Origin: Chitinophaga arvensicola
GTDB lineage: Bacteria; Bacteroidota; Bacteroidia; Chitinophagales; Chitinophagaceae
Direction: 5' to 3'
Length of the DNA stretch: 64,000 bases
Assembly (NCBI RefSeq): GCF_900110835.1
Contig: NZ_FOJG01000001.1
Coordinates: forward strand, 1,003,022-1,067,021
Shown here: positions 26,892 through 36,500 of the stretch, in pieces
Layout: each line of letters opens with the position of its first letter
Position numbering within the stretch: the first letter of the stretch is position 1
Notes under the pieces: generated by a model
Database searches by the model: none
What the model was told of the DNA's origin: nothing
The model's input: the letters and a program-made list of their open reading frames with translations, nothing else
Translations under genes and position numbers: made by a program

Positions 26892-26996
26892 AGATTTCGT
26901 TTTTTGTTTTTTGAGTTACTTTTCTGTTGTTGAAACAAAATAACGACATCATGCAACCGAAAAATAACAGGAAATGTCAGGCGATAGAAATAAAGT

Positions 26997-27833
26997 TTAT
27001 GCCGCATGCAAATCATCTTCATCCATCCGCCTCATAAGGGCATTACGAAGCGCGTCCAGGAAAGGTGTTCGGTTTTTTTTGCGCAGTCGGCAATTTTCAT
27101 ACATCTTGTAAATGTTAGCCATGTCAATGTTGAACACAACACTTAAAAAATCAGTAATTTTTCCGATCTCCGGTTTTGCCTGATTAAAAACTCCATACTC
27201 CTGGAGAGCGTATATCAGCTCCACCAGTGCTGCCTTAGAAGCAGTCCATTGCAGGCTGTTTTCTGTTTTGACACCATCAGGCGCCAAGCATTCAACTTTA
27301 GAAAGCTGGCTTAATAGGTATTTTTCCGTCTCCTCATATCCTTTAAATCGCGCAAGGATAACGGATACAGGCGCTATTTTGCCACTCACTATCCACAAAG
27401 GATCTTCCGGAAATAAGTAGTTAATCGTTTTATTATTGACGGAAAAAAAGGCGCCGTCCATATTATCGGCATCCAACCGGAAGTAATCACTTAGCATCCA
27501 ATGAGAGGCTCGGTAGGCATCCATTTTTCTTATCCAGCTTTCATAGTGCACCCTAATCCTGGACGCGGGGCCAACTGGTTTATTAAGATGAATTTCCTGT
27601 AGGTCGGAGAAGTGATAGTAATAACCGAAGATGATGGGGATGTGAATCTTGTAAGCGGCAATCTGATCTGCCTGCGCTACGTCGGCCATACCTTTACAGA
27701 GGTCAAGGGCGTCCTGGCAGGCAGTAAGACAGATATGCCGACATTGAATAATGGAGCTGAGATCATTGGGGTCTTTGATCTTTTTGAGGTGTTCGGCCAG
27801 ATCAGTAGCCTGTTGAGAAAGAAGGTGTACCAT
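26997..27833 (-). CDS. rteC: RteC-family regulator, second copy
   Basis: I chose the ATG at 27833 (MVHLLSQQATDL); the frame could start at a TTG at 27854. The C-terminal family block is unmistakable: LQWTASKAALVELIYALQEYG, then NIDMANIYKMYENCRLRKKNR, then a basic tail, closely parallel to the copy at 1090-1950. The N-terminal two thirds are much more diverged between them, which suggests different signals or partners. It lies just upstream of the transfer genes on the same strand and may control them (inference from CTnDOT RteC). Confidence 0.85.
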   Translation of the reverse strand: MVHLLSQQATDLAEHLKKIKDPNDLSSIIQCRHICLTACQDALDLCKGMADVAQADQIAAYKIHIPIIFGYYYHFSDLQEIHLNKPVGPASRIRVHYESWIRKMDAYRASHWMLSDYFRLDADNMDGAFFSVNNKTINYLFPEDPLWIVSGKIAPVSVILARFKGYEETEKYLLSQLSKVECLAPDGVKTENSLQWTASKAALVELIYALQEYGVFNQAKPEIGKITDFLSVVFNIDMANIYKMYENCRLRKKNRTPFLDALRNALMRRMDEDDLHAA

Positions 27834-28241
27834 GTCTTTGCTATTTAAAAGCAAAGAGCGCTATTACAAACCGGGGAAAAAATGGAGACGGGTTGTACAA
27901 CCGAGGGTACTATATTGATTTTCAGTCAATACTATTTTCAAAAATCTCTATGTTTAAACTTTAGGTTGGACACCAATTGGGGTATTACAGAATAAGATAA
28001 GACCAAACTATGATAGACCGAACATTTTGTTTTGCAGTAACATTCTACCGCGATGTGTACATTGACGCAATCATCAGACTACATAATGCTATTGGCAACA
28101 TAGCTGGCTTTCATTAAATTCGCGCTCCTGTGGTGAAACTATCCCTCACAGCACAGGATGAAACTTTGATTACAACGAGATTTTAATACGATATTTAGTA
28201 GCAATTATTTAGTTTGCTTAGCCCATTAAATTAAACCTCCA
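27834..28241. other. Divergent promoter region between rteC and a lipoprotein gene
   Basis: This AT-rich region drives rteC leftward and the lipoprotein gene rightward. It contains the inverted repeat TATTGA-N7-TCAATA at 27913-27931, about 80 bases upstream of rteC, a possible operator. I could not assign Bacteroidota -33/-7 boxes with confidence. No gene is visible. Confidence 0.4.
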
Positions 28242-28673
28242 ATGAAAAAGGCTTACGTCGCATTGTTGGTGCTTATCCTACCGCTGTTCGGTGGCTTTTC
28301 ATGCTGGAAGCCATCGGTTATTAGCCGCGAGTGGCCATATCCACTTGGCTGGATACCTGATTCTCTTCGAACAAGAGCCTATTATTTCGGTTACAGGCAA
28401 TACGAAGGAGGATACACGGGAGATTACCAGACCTTTAGGTTTGAACCCTACTTATATATCGTTAATGTCACTGATAGTATAGGAACACGATCCAAAATAA
28501 ACAAGGAAGCCAGGAAATTCTGCGACTCTGTGCTTTACGATCAAAAAAACAACTACGAACTTTTAACATTTACCCCCCTTCAGTTTAAAGTATTTTACAT
28601 CGAATCTACAACAGGGATATTAACCGAAGGTGCCAGCTACACCTTCGACTTACGTAATTATCCATTTAATTAA
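28242..28673 (+). CDS. Small putative lipoprotein
   Basis: A 143-residue protein with an N-terminal signal (KKAYVALLVLILPLFGGFSCW); the C near 21 after GFS gives a weak lipobox. The mature part is Tyr- and Phe-rich with alternating strands (RAYYFGYRQYEGGYTGDYQTFRF region; LYIVNVTD). No family recognised. It stands alone on the plus strand between rteC and the two-component genes. Confidence 0.65.
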   Translation: MKKAYVALLVLILPLFGGFSCWKPSVISREWPYPLGWIPDSLRTRAYYFGYRQYEGGYTGDYQTFRFEPYLYIVNVTDSIGTRSKINKEARKFCDSVLYDQKNNYELLTFTPLQFKVFYIESTTGILTEGASYTFDLRNYPFN

Positions 28674-29184
28674 AGCCTCCTTCCTACTTGAGTAATATTA
28701 GCAGCAATGGAAGGTAAATTTTATACCGAAGTGAAGTTACGGTGCTTTAAAAAAAATCCCGGCACCAAAAGGTGCCAGGGAGAGTTTAGGTACACGTCCA
28801 ACGACGTGAATACCATTTACCTTATCGTTATTTCATAAACCTTCTAAATGGAAGGTAAAGTCAGGGTAACGATTTATAATACAAAAGATATTTAAAATAG
28901 CCATTGCATCCAAAATTAATCGCTCCACTGTTTTCTTAAAAGGATTTGAAAGTAAAAGCAAATAGGATACTATGGCCGCAGCTCTTTGGTAGTAGATCCT
29001 GAGAATACGGCGACCTTGTGAGAGGATAAGCATTGATTACAAACTGTCGTAAAATCAGTCATTGAACAACTGGCGCCGGACAAACGATTAAGCAAAGGCA
29101 TACGTCTTGCTCAAAGGGGATTGCTATGGGTAGCGAAATCAAGGAAGCAGATAACCATTACATCCACATTTCTTTCACCTCATC
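28674..29184. other. Noncoding gap with a minus-strand terminator
   Basis: The gap lies between two convergent genes. It holds the terminator at 28750-28781. A 66-codon minus-strand frame (28833-29033) lies between the response-regulator stop and this terminator but has no good start context or recognisable sequence, so I do not call it. Confidence 0.45.
28750..28781 (-). terminator. Rho-independent terminator downstream of the response regulator
   Basis: On the minus strand the stem CCCTGGCACC with GGTGCCGGG closes the loop TTTT and is followed by at least eight T. It is the first terminator reached by leftward transcription from the LytTR gene, about 400 bases past its stop; it may also stop rightward transcription of the lipoprotein gene less efficiently. 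Confidence 0.75.
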
Positions 29185-29931
29185 CTATTTCATTCCAATC
29201 AGGTAAGATTCAATGCGGGGCTTATTCCTATATGCAACTGGTATTTTCAGATTACCAGCCACTAACAAGTGGCCGTCTCTATGGTATCCATTCACATGGC
29301 GAACAGATACCATGTAGCTTTTATGAGTACGCAGAAATCCGCGCCCGGAAAGAAGTTCTTCATAATCCTTCAATGGCTTTTTTACATTTATTGTCCTACC
29401 ATCAACAAGATGAAATAAGGTGCCGTCGCCCGCTTCAATGTAAACTATGTCCTCGATGTTAACCATATGCAGAAACGACGTATCCGGCAATGCGATCTTA
29501 TTGGGGAGCGCCTTATTAATAAATGCCTGCTCGGCCTGCGATACCTGTTGACTGCGAACTTCTCTCATGCCGAGTGCTTTCTCCAGACTGATAGCCAGTT
29601 CTTCATCATCTACTGGCTTTAATAAGTAATCAAGCGCCGAATATTTAATAGCATGTAGGGCATGTTCCTGGTAAGCAGTGGTGAAAATAACCTTAAAGGG
29701 GATGGGGGAAAAGGCCCGTAGAATATCAAAGCCAGTGCCGTCCAGTAGCATAATGTCGAGGAATATAAGGTCTGGAGTGGTAGCAGGCAATACTACCAAT
29801 GCTTCCTTTACACTCCCAGCAATTGCCAACACTATAAAATCCGGATGCTTTTCGATAAGGAGCTGTAAATCGGCGCTAATGGTGGGTTGATCTTCTATGA
29901 TTACCACCCTGATTGATGACGAACCGTTCAT
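29185..29931 (-). CDS. LytTR-family response regulator
   Basis: A 248-residue two-domain regulator. The receiver domain (~7-120) has the acidic pocket E13 and D14, phosphoacceptor D59 (DLIFLDIMLLDG), T84 and K105 (LLKPVDDEE). A LytTR DNA-binding domain (~145-245) has FLHMVNIEDIVYIEAGDGTLF and FLRTHKSYMVSVRHV. The histidine kinase of the matching LytS type lies 0.8 kb upstream on the same strand (30727-32625), separated by a plus-strand small gene, so they most likely form one signalling pair. Targets are unknown. Confidence 0.93.
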   Translation of the reverse strand: MNGSSSIRVVIIEDQPTISADLQLLIEKHPDFIVLAIAGSVKEALVVLPATTPDLIFLDIMLLDGTGFDILRAFSPIPFKVIFTTAYQEHALHAIKYSALDYLLKPVDDEELAISLEKALGMREVRSQQVSQAEQAFINKALPNKIALPDTSFLHMVNIEDIVYIEAGDGTLFHLVDGRTINVKKPLKDYEELLSGRGFLRTHKSYMVSVRHVNGYHRDGHLLVAGNLKIPVAYRNKPRIESYLIGMK

Positions 29932-30333
29932 AGGATAACATTTTATTCATGATTTTCCAATATCATCAGGTAGTGGGAAAATAGTATCAATGCAGACAGC
30001 TTTGTTTAAGCCAACGGCCAGATGACGACATGGTGTATGGGTTACTCTATGAATATAACGCATTTTCTTAACCCTTCGGCTACCTTTCGCAATTCTTAAT
30101 ATTATCACGGTAAGGCTGTGACTGCTTTAACCGCGCCAAGTCAACATCCATCATAGCTTACTCAGACTCGATGATGATTTGTGCCATAATCTATTTATTG
30201 ACGCAAACCTATCTCACGGATTGCAGACATACGTTACAAGACTTTCGCGGCATAATGCTCCCAAGGTCCGCTTATTCCACGTTCTTGTCCCGTATGAATC
30301 CGTGAGATGACCGGTGCGCAAAAATTTTTGATT
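29932..30333. other. Divergent intergenic region
   Basis: A region of about 400 bases between the response regulator (leftward) and a small plus-strand gene. It must hold promoters for both. I see no repeats, no strong hairpins and no coding frame. Confidence 0.4.
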
Positions 30334-30654
30334 ATGGAAAACACAAATCATCCCACAGCATCGAATCTGAGTCAGTCTTTTACAGTGCATGTTGACGAAT
30401 CTGGTTCCTGGTTAAAGGTCACTATAGCCAATCTGATAACATTAAGCCTTACAGAAAGGATTTCCAATGCCTCTTTTAAGAAAGGCAAATATGCCTATTT
30501 AGAGTATCCAGACGACGCCTACAAGTTCATCCGGGCCTGGCTTACCGCACATAGCTGCAACAGTGAAGATTTTTCCTACTTTGAATCATTTGTAACCATT
30601 CAGAACGATGGTAAGTTCTCCTGGATTAAACGGCTACATCACTACAAACCATAG
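30334..30654 (+). CDS. Small hypothetical protein
   Basis: I chose the ATG at 30334 (MENTNHPTASNL); an ATG at 30307 would add nine residues. About 106 residues, soluble, with an N-terminal strand pair (FTVHVDESGSWLKVTIAN), YAYLEYPDDAYKFIRAWLT near the middle and a C-terminal strand FVTIQNDGKFSWI. No family recognised. It lies between the regulator and kinase genes on the opposite strand and is followed by a strong terminator. Confidence 0.55.
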   Translation: MENTNHPTASNLSQSFTVHVDESGSWLKVTIANLITLSLTERISNASFKKGKYAYLEYPDDAYKFIRAWLTAHSCNSEDFSYFESFVTIQNDGKFSWIKRLHHYKP

Positions 30655-30673
30655 ATACGACATCTATAGTTTT

Positions 30674-30714
30674 AACAGCTAGTTTCCGACTGGAAACTGG
30701 CTGTTTCCCTTTTA
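30674..30714 (+). terminator. Rho-independent terminator, probably bidirectional
   Basis: A 14-bp stem (AACAGCTAGTTTCC with GGAAACTGGCTGTT, one wobble pair) and the four-base loop GACT are followed by TCCCTTTTAT. It ends the small plus-strand gene and lies 13 bases from the 3' end of the kinase gene coming the other way. Confidence 0.85.
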
Positions 30715-30726
30715 TACAAAAGGTAA

Positions 30727-32625
30727 CTATAACCATCTGCGGCGCCTGTGCCGGTCAACAGTTGCATCCTCATTTTTATAAGGAATGATCATGGTCACCC
30801 TTACGCCTCGATCCACCCCTATTTCGTTATGATCCACCTGCAGGACTGCTTTTTTTCCAGTTTGTTTGCCCAAAACTCGTAACCGATCTGCCGTGATCGT
30901 GGCGGCATGTGGTTGACCGTCATCGACGATTAAAGGGGCTTTAAGACCATTCCCATTGTCCTGGATGGTGCAGCGTAAAACGGCGTTTTCCTTTTCTATT
31001 TTTACGCTGATGTGCCCACGGCGGTCAGCCAGTTTGCTGATCCCATGAACGATTGCATTTTCGACAATGGGTTGAATAAGCATCGGCGGGATCATCACCA
31101 CGTCGGACTCATAACCATCATAGACTTCTATTTCATAATCAAAACGATCCCCTTCATGAATTTTTCGCATACCAATATAGCTGTGCAATGCCTCCACTTC
31201 GTCATTGAGCCGCACATAGTTAGCGTTGGCATTGACCAAGCTAATCCGCAGGAGCTTTGCTAGTTTTGCCAGATAGTCAGCGGCTTTAGTATTTTCCCGC
31301 ATATATGCTTTTAATACAGATAGAGCATTAAACAGGAAATGCGGATCTATTTGAGTTCGCAATAACCGTAGGTAAAGAGATTGCTGTTCGGATTGCAAGT
31401 CAGACTGTCGCTTACGGGCCAGTAAGTAAAGAAGAATAATGCCGAATAAACTGCCGACGATTACCAGTATGAGAGACGTTAGCCGCTGCCGGCTTACCTG
31501 TTCTGATAGCCGCTTTTCCCGATCCAAACTGGAAATGCGCTCATCCTTTATCCTGACCTGGTACTTGTTTTCCAACTCGTTGGCCTTCTCACGAAAGGAA
31601 ACGCTGTCCTGTGTTTTGTGGTACTTTAAAGCTGAATCCATAAAAGCATGTGAGCGAGTAAAATCCATTTGCGCAGCTCTGTTTCCGCCATAGAGCGCGT
31701 AAGCATCGGCAAGTCCCTGAAATTCTTGCTTATTATAAGATAGACTTATTGCCGTATCCAAGTATATGTTCGACCGCGACAAATTGCCCATCTGCTGATG
31801 AGTAACAGCTACAGCATAAAAATAGCTACCGTCCAAATACGCCGTGTCGGAGCGTAATATGTCGATTGCCTGATGATAGAGAGGTAATGCCTTTCCATAT
31901 TGCTGTTGTTGACGTAGCACTTCCCCTTGATTAAATATGCCAATAGCCTTAAACCGGTCATTAAGATCGGTTTGATTGGCAAGAGCAATCCCCCGGTACT
32001 TTTTAACCGAATCAGATTTATTTAAGCCCTCGTAGTAATTGGAAATGTTGGTGGCAAAAATATAAATAATCCGTGGGTGGTGAGTTGTCTGATAGCCTTC
32101 CATCCAGTACTTTAAGGCAGTTTTTCCATCCCCCGTTTCATCAAAAAGGCCCGCCATTTGTCCAATGATGGCAATCCTCAAATTAGTATCCAGCTTATCC
32201 TTCTGTGCATATACATCCATATTATAACGAATCGCTTTATCGTATTCCTTCATAATGTGATAGTGCATGGCAAGGTCCCTTTTGGCCCACATAACATATT
32301 TATTAATGGTATCTTCCTTATCAACAAGGCCCATTGCCTTCTCTATGTATATCCGTGTACTATCCTGCTGTTGATCAGTGTACATAAAAGTGGCGCCTCG
32401 TAGCCGCCACCATGTACTGGCTACAGTGTTATCACCCAAGATCATCACTACCGGATAAATACTATCCAAATACCTTCTTGCTGAATCATTTTGACTGTTT
32501 AACATAAAAGGAATTATCCTTTGCTGGATTGCAGTAGACAGGCTATCTGTGGAGTCCCTTCTTTGATGGGAAGGTTGTCCACAGGAAATAATTGCCAGCA
32601 TGGCAATAGCGATGAGGTTTCGCAT
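30727..32625 (-). CDS. TPR-containing LytS-type sensor histidine kinase
   Basis: A 632-residue kinase. The N-terminus is a lipoprotein-like signal (LIAIAMLAIISCG). Residues ~40-340 form TPR-like helical repeats (KALPLYHQAIDIL; GNLSRSNIYLDTAI), the usual extracytoplasmic sensor of Bacteroidota kinases. A coiled coil (~345-380) and membrane helix (~383-403, LILVIVGSLFGIILLYLLA) lead to a His_kinase domain with QIDPHFLFNALSVL near 421-434 and an ATPase region with IVENAIVHGI and IQDNGNGL. It pairs with the LytTR regulator at 29185-29931. The signal sensed is unknown. Confidence 0.92.
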   Translation of the reverse strand: MRNLIAIAMLAIISCGQPSHQRRDSTDSLSTAIQQRIIPFMLNSQNDSARRYLDSIYPVVMILGDNTVASTWWRLRGATFMYTDQQQDSTRIYIEKAMGLVDKEDTINKYVMWAKRDLAMHYHIMKEYDKAIRYNMDVYAQKDKLDTNLRIAIIGQMAGLFDETGDGKTALKYWMEGYQTTHHPRIIYIFATNISNYYEGLNKSDSVKKYRGIALANQTDLNDRFKAIGIFNQGEVLRQQQQYGKALPLYHQAIDILRSDTAYLDGSYFYAVAVTHQQMGNLSRSNIYLDTAISLSYNKQEFQGLADAYALYGGNRAAQMDFTRSHAFMDSALKYHKTQDSVSFREKANELENKYQVRIKDERISSLDREKRLSEQVSRQRLTSLILVIVGSLFGIILLYLLARKRQSDLQSEQQSLYLRLLRTQIDPHFLFNALSVLKAYMRENTKAADYLAKLAKLLRISLVNANANYVRLNDEVEALHSYIGMRKIHEGDRFDYEIEVYDGYESDVVMIPPMLIQPIVENAIVHGISKLADRRGHISVKIEKENAVLRCTIQDNGNGLKAPLIVDDGQPHAATITADRLRVLGKQTGKKAVLQVDHNEIGVDRGVRVTMIIPYKNEDATVDRHRRRRWL

Positions 32626-32884
32626 TGGTTTTGGTTTAAATAGTTAATACTTTAGAAGGGAGATTATGGTCTATTTCGCTACAGGCAATGCTTTAATGGA
32701 TGGAGCTTGTATTAATCTTATCGAGAAAGTCTTGAAGCAGTTATTTCCAGGCTACGAATTATTTAAAAGCATTCCGCATTTAGTTTCGTTTTTCGTCTAC
32801 TTGACGACGATATAATCAAAAGTTATACCACATTATAAAATCTGAAGGACTTCTATCGTGAAATCGAAAAGATAGCATCCAAAC

Positions 32885-32916
32885 AAAAAAGCAGGCATTG
32901 TGCCTGCTTTTTTTTC
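32885..32916. terminator. Bidirectional rho-independent terminator
   Basis: The perfect 7-bp stem GCAGGCA-TTG-TGCCTGC has six A on its left and eight T on its right, so it works in either direction. It lies directly downstream of the 3' end of the RHS cassette (stop at 32925). Confidence 0.85.
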
Positions 32917-32924
32917 TTTGCATG

Positions 32925-33581
32925 TCAGTTGTTTGAACCGGGAGGTGGTATTGGTGGCGGGTGCGACCCCACCAATTGTTGGTATTCTTTTTCAGTATAG
33001 AACTTCCCGTTATATACCCTTATTCCTTCTTTAAGCTCCAGCACTTTCATTGGAACATAATAATCAAAATAGTGGTCCTTGCGCTTTACCGAATTATCGA
33101 AGGTGACTGGCCGGTCCATCCCCTCATTGCGGGCTGCTCTGGAGGCCACGCGGACATGCAACCATTCCACTTTGGCATAAGAAACGTATATGGTATAACC
33201 CTCCACATCAGGATCGGAGCCGGCCTGGCCTTTCTTAAAAGGAATAACCGTCACCCCGGCTTCCAGCCTTTCACGACAAGTCGAATCGGCCAGCCGGTAA
33301 GGATCAAACATCCGGGGAGCTGGCCCCGATACATACTTTACAGTATCGTTCAAGTTAATGCTGGAAAGAATATGCGCCTTTAAAGTGCCAGTTTTGAGTT
33401 GTTGGGTAGAGATGAAATAGAAATCATTATCCATCGGCCCATTCGTAATTCTATAAAATGGCTGATCCTTCCCATCCAGTTGGTAAAAGTAGCCATCCGT
33501 CACCTCTGTACCGATACACTGAATTTGTTGGTTATAACCAATTGTAGGAGCGCAAAACAATACTAAGAGGATATGTTTCAT
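32925..33581 (-). CDS. Secreted hypothetical protein downstream of the RHS toxin
   Basis: I chose the ATG at 33581 (MKHILLVLFCAPTIGYNQQ), which begins a clean signal peptide. About 218 residues. The mature part is beta-rich with Tyr-rich stretches (EGYTIYVSYAKVEWLHVRV; HYFDYYVPMKVLELKEG), a KFYTEKEYQQL segment and a proline-rich end (HPPPIPPPG). It lies 10 bases after the stop of the RHS protein with the metzincin-like end, the usual place for an immunity or inhibitor gene, so I infer a protective partner located in the periplasm. Nothing in the sequence itself proves this. Confidence 0.65.
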   Translation of the reverse strand: MKHILLVLFCAPTIGYNQQIQCIGTEVTDGYFYQLDGKDQPFYRITNGPMDNDFYFISTQQLKTGTLKAHILSSINLNDTVKYVSGPAPRMFDPYRLADSTCRERLEAGVTVIPFKKGQAGSDPDVEGYTIYVSYAKVEWLHVRVASRAARNEGMDRPVTFDNSVKRKDHYFDYYVPMKVLELKEGIRVYNGKFYTEKEYQQLVGSHPPPIPPPGSNN

Positions 33582-33591
33582 ATAGTTCAAT

Positions 33592-36500
33592 TTAAAAATC
33601 ATCTTTCGACACCGGAGTAATCATACCAGCCCGGCTATTATCTTTTACATTTAACCTCTGGCTTTCGGTGAGGTTATCGTTGGTCATATCTTTATAGCGC
33701 TTGCCAAAATAACCGATCATAGCCGAAATCCCATCGTTGTCAACGGCATTATAAAAGTGGAGGTATTTACCCGTTCCTTTTCCTTTGCTGTCCTTGAGTT
33801 CCACGGCGGAAGCATCGAACATGATACAGCCAATGCCATGCGGCAGACCGAGGTTGTGACCAACCTCATGAATAGCGTTACTAATGCTGATCTGAAGAAA
33901 ATCACCTCCAGGTTTAGATTCAGCATATTTTTTAAGATCGGCCTCATCAAGCGTGATGTCGCGGTTAGTTGCGTGGCCGAGGGTAAGGCTTTCTGGCGAA
34001 TCGCCCGCATCAGGCTTATTACTGACAGTAACAGTGTTGCCATATTGCAATTGCACTCCGTCTTTAACGGCCAAATCATCGCCGGCTTTTTGTCTGGCAT
34101 CATCTTTATCTTTGGCTTCGATCGCTTTGAGATCAAAGCGAATGTACACCGTACCATTTTTAGTTTCCACGGCACGGGTCTTTCCATCCTGATTGTATTC
34201 GTTGAGCGCTGCCTTGAAAGCTGCCTGCTGCTCTGCGCTCATGTTATAGTAGTAATAGTTGGCAGTTACCACATAGGGGTCATCTTTGGAACCACTGCCC
34301 GTAACCACCCCATCTTTGCCGGTTGGATCGGTGACCTGCGCGGGGTTACAAAAGCCATAGGCATATGGGCTGCTCCAGGCATATTTGGCGCCGTTTGGGT
34401 CTACAGAATTAAACCGGCCAATCTGCGGGTCAAAGTTACGTGCTCCGTAATCATACCACTCCAGGCTATGGCCAGCAGAAAATTCCTTGGTCTGCTTCTC
34501 TTTGGTGTTTACCCCATAATTGCCTGACAACAAGCCGGTTGCCCTGGTAGATAATGCTGCAATGGAGAGGCCATAAGGATAATAATGATTTTCTTCTGTA
34601 ATAGGCCCCCGCTGGTGGGTGATGGTCAAATTATCAAAGTAAACAAGTTCATTGCTTTCATTGGAGAAATATATATAGGCATACCCATTTCTAGGTACAT
34701 TGACCGCATTGGACAAACGCAGGTCAATAGTTCCCGGTATATTAGGTGTGTAAGCTACCGGAATCACCACGCTGTTAATGGCATCAAAATGGAACTGTTC
34801 ATCGAAGAAAAGTACGTGTAAGTATGCCTTTGGCGCACTATTACCGCCGCTGGTGTTGGGCGCTGAATTAAGCAGGCCACCCATCGCCGGGTCAGCGGCC
34901 ACAGAGCTGGCAATATTGCCAGCGAAAGGTTTTAGGGCATTACTTACCCCACCACTTGAAAGCAGCGCACTACCAAAGGAGGTGATAAAGCTGGTCAGGG
35001 GGTTGGCCCCGCCGTTATTGGCATTACCGGTCGTATAATAGTACTGCACGGAAACATGCAACCTCTCATCACCCGGTTTGCCGCCCATGACTTTGAGCAG
35101 CTTACCAGCCCCAAAAGCCCCGGTGGACCGCCTTACCAGCATTACCTGGTGTCCATTGGTTGTGGTATCGCCAAAGGCTCCCGGCCTGCTTACTCTCGAT
35201 GCCGTAACATTGATGGGGCTACCATCCGCTTTCTCATAGAAGGCGTCCTGGGCGGTTACCTCCGCAGATCCGCTACCACCTTCCAGGTTCAGGTCGGGAT
35301 AGACATCTGTAAATGGTTTGTCGGTGACCACCATCCGCACATTGCCCAAATGGTCTTTCAGGAAGTAATCATAGCTGATCCCTTTGATGTAATCGTGACG
35401 GCAAATGCCGTCGGGATGAATAAAGTAGGCAAGGTTCTCAAACTGGTCAGTCGGTTCATTGGGATCGTGATAGCTGCTTTGATAAACGAAATTGTCCACG
35501 TAGATATTTTCAGTGGTCAAGACAGGGCTGACTGTCGAATCAATGACCTTCTTTCTAAGTTTGGTGCCACGGGCGTCATAACTATAGATGATCATGCCTT
35601 TACCTTTTAGGAAGACGGTATCGGCCAAATTCATGTAATTATAGCTTATCCGGGTTACATCTTTATTCTTATCGTAAGCCAAATTACCATTGCTGTCATA
35701 CTCATAATCTACCGCTGTTGTGGTTTTGGTGCCGCCCAGGGCGCTCATATATTCTGTCGAGGACCTGAAATCACCCATTCGGGTGGATGTGTCATTAACT
35801 CTATCCAGTACCGAAGATAGCTGATTAGAGTAAGGACGATAAGTGTAAAGAAGGGAATCAATAATGCCGCTGGAAGTACCCTGCCAGCCCTTTTGGGTGG
35901 CTGTCTTCATGTTGCCGTTGAGGTCATAAGAAAATCCGGCGGAAAAATCTAATCCGGAAGTATTGGAGAAACTCGATCCGGTAAATTGGGAAAACGCAGC
36001 CCCGGTCAGGCGGTTGAGCCTGTCGAGCTGGTAGTCATATTTGCGGGTCGCATTATCTCCCATCCCTTTCCAGACGATACCACCAATTGTTCCGTTGTAT
36101 CGGGCAGTGGCAAAATTTTGAGAGATACCGTTAACTGTCGTTGCCGCCTGGTCGTAAGCCAACTCAAAGCCAAAATACTTAGACTTATCGGTAGAATCTT
36201 TGGCGAAGTCGCGGTTCATACCCAGTAACCAACCCCTGACGTTGTAATCATAAAGCTGGGTTTCAATGGGAAGGCCGGTAGTCGCATTTCTGCCAAGCAT
36301 CCTCTTTTTCAAATGCCCGATCTCATCATACGCATATTCCACCAGCGTCCGGTAATTGTCTGCGTAATTATTAAAGGCGACTTCATCTTTGATAACCCTG
36401 CCTAAATCGTCATAGGTGTACCTATAAAACAACCTGTAGGTCAGACCATTAGGCGCCTCTTTGGACGAGGATACGATACAGCGGATCGCCTTACCCACAA

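Noticed and set aside
28833..29033. A 66-codon minus-strand frame before a terminator
   Set aside because: Position is suggestive, but the sequence lacks a plausible start context and resembles no family.
27834..30333. Bacteroidota -33/-7 promoter boxes
   Set aside because: Several partial matches to TTTG and TAnnTTTG occur, but none has both boxes at the right spacing upstream of a start.
33757..34527. A 256-codon plus-strand frame inside the RHS gene
   Set aside because: It is antisense to the clearly coding metzincin-like end of the RHS protein and shows no recognisable sequence or start signal.
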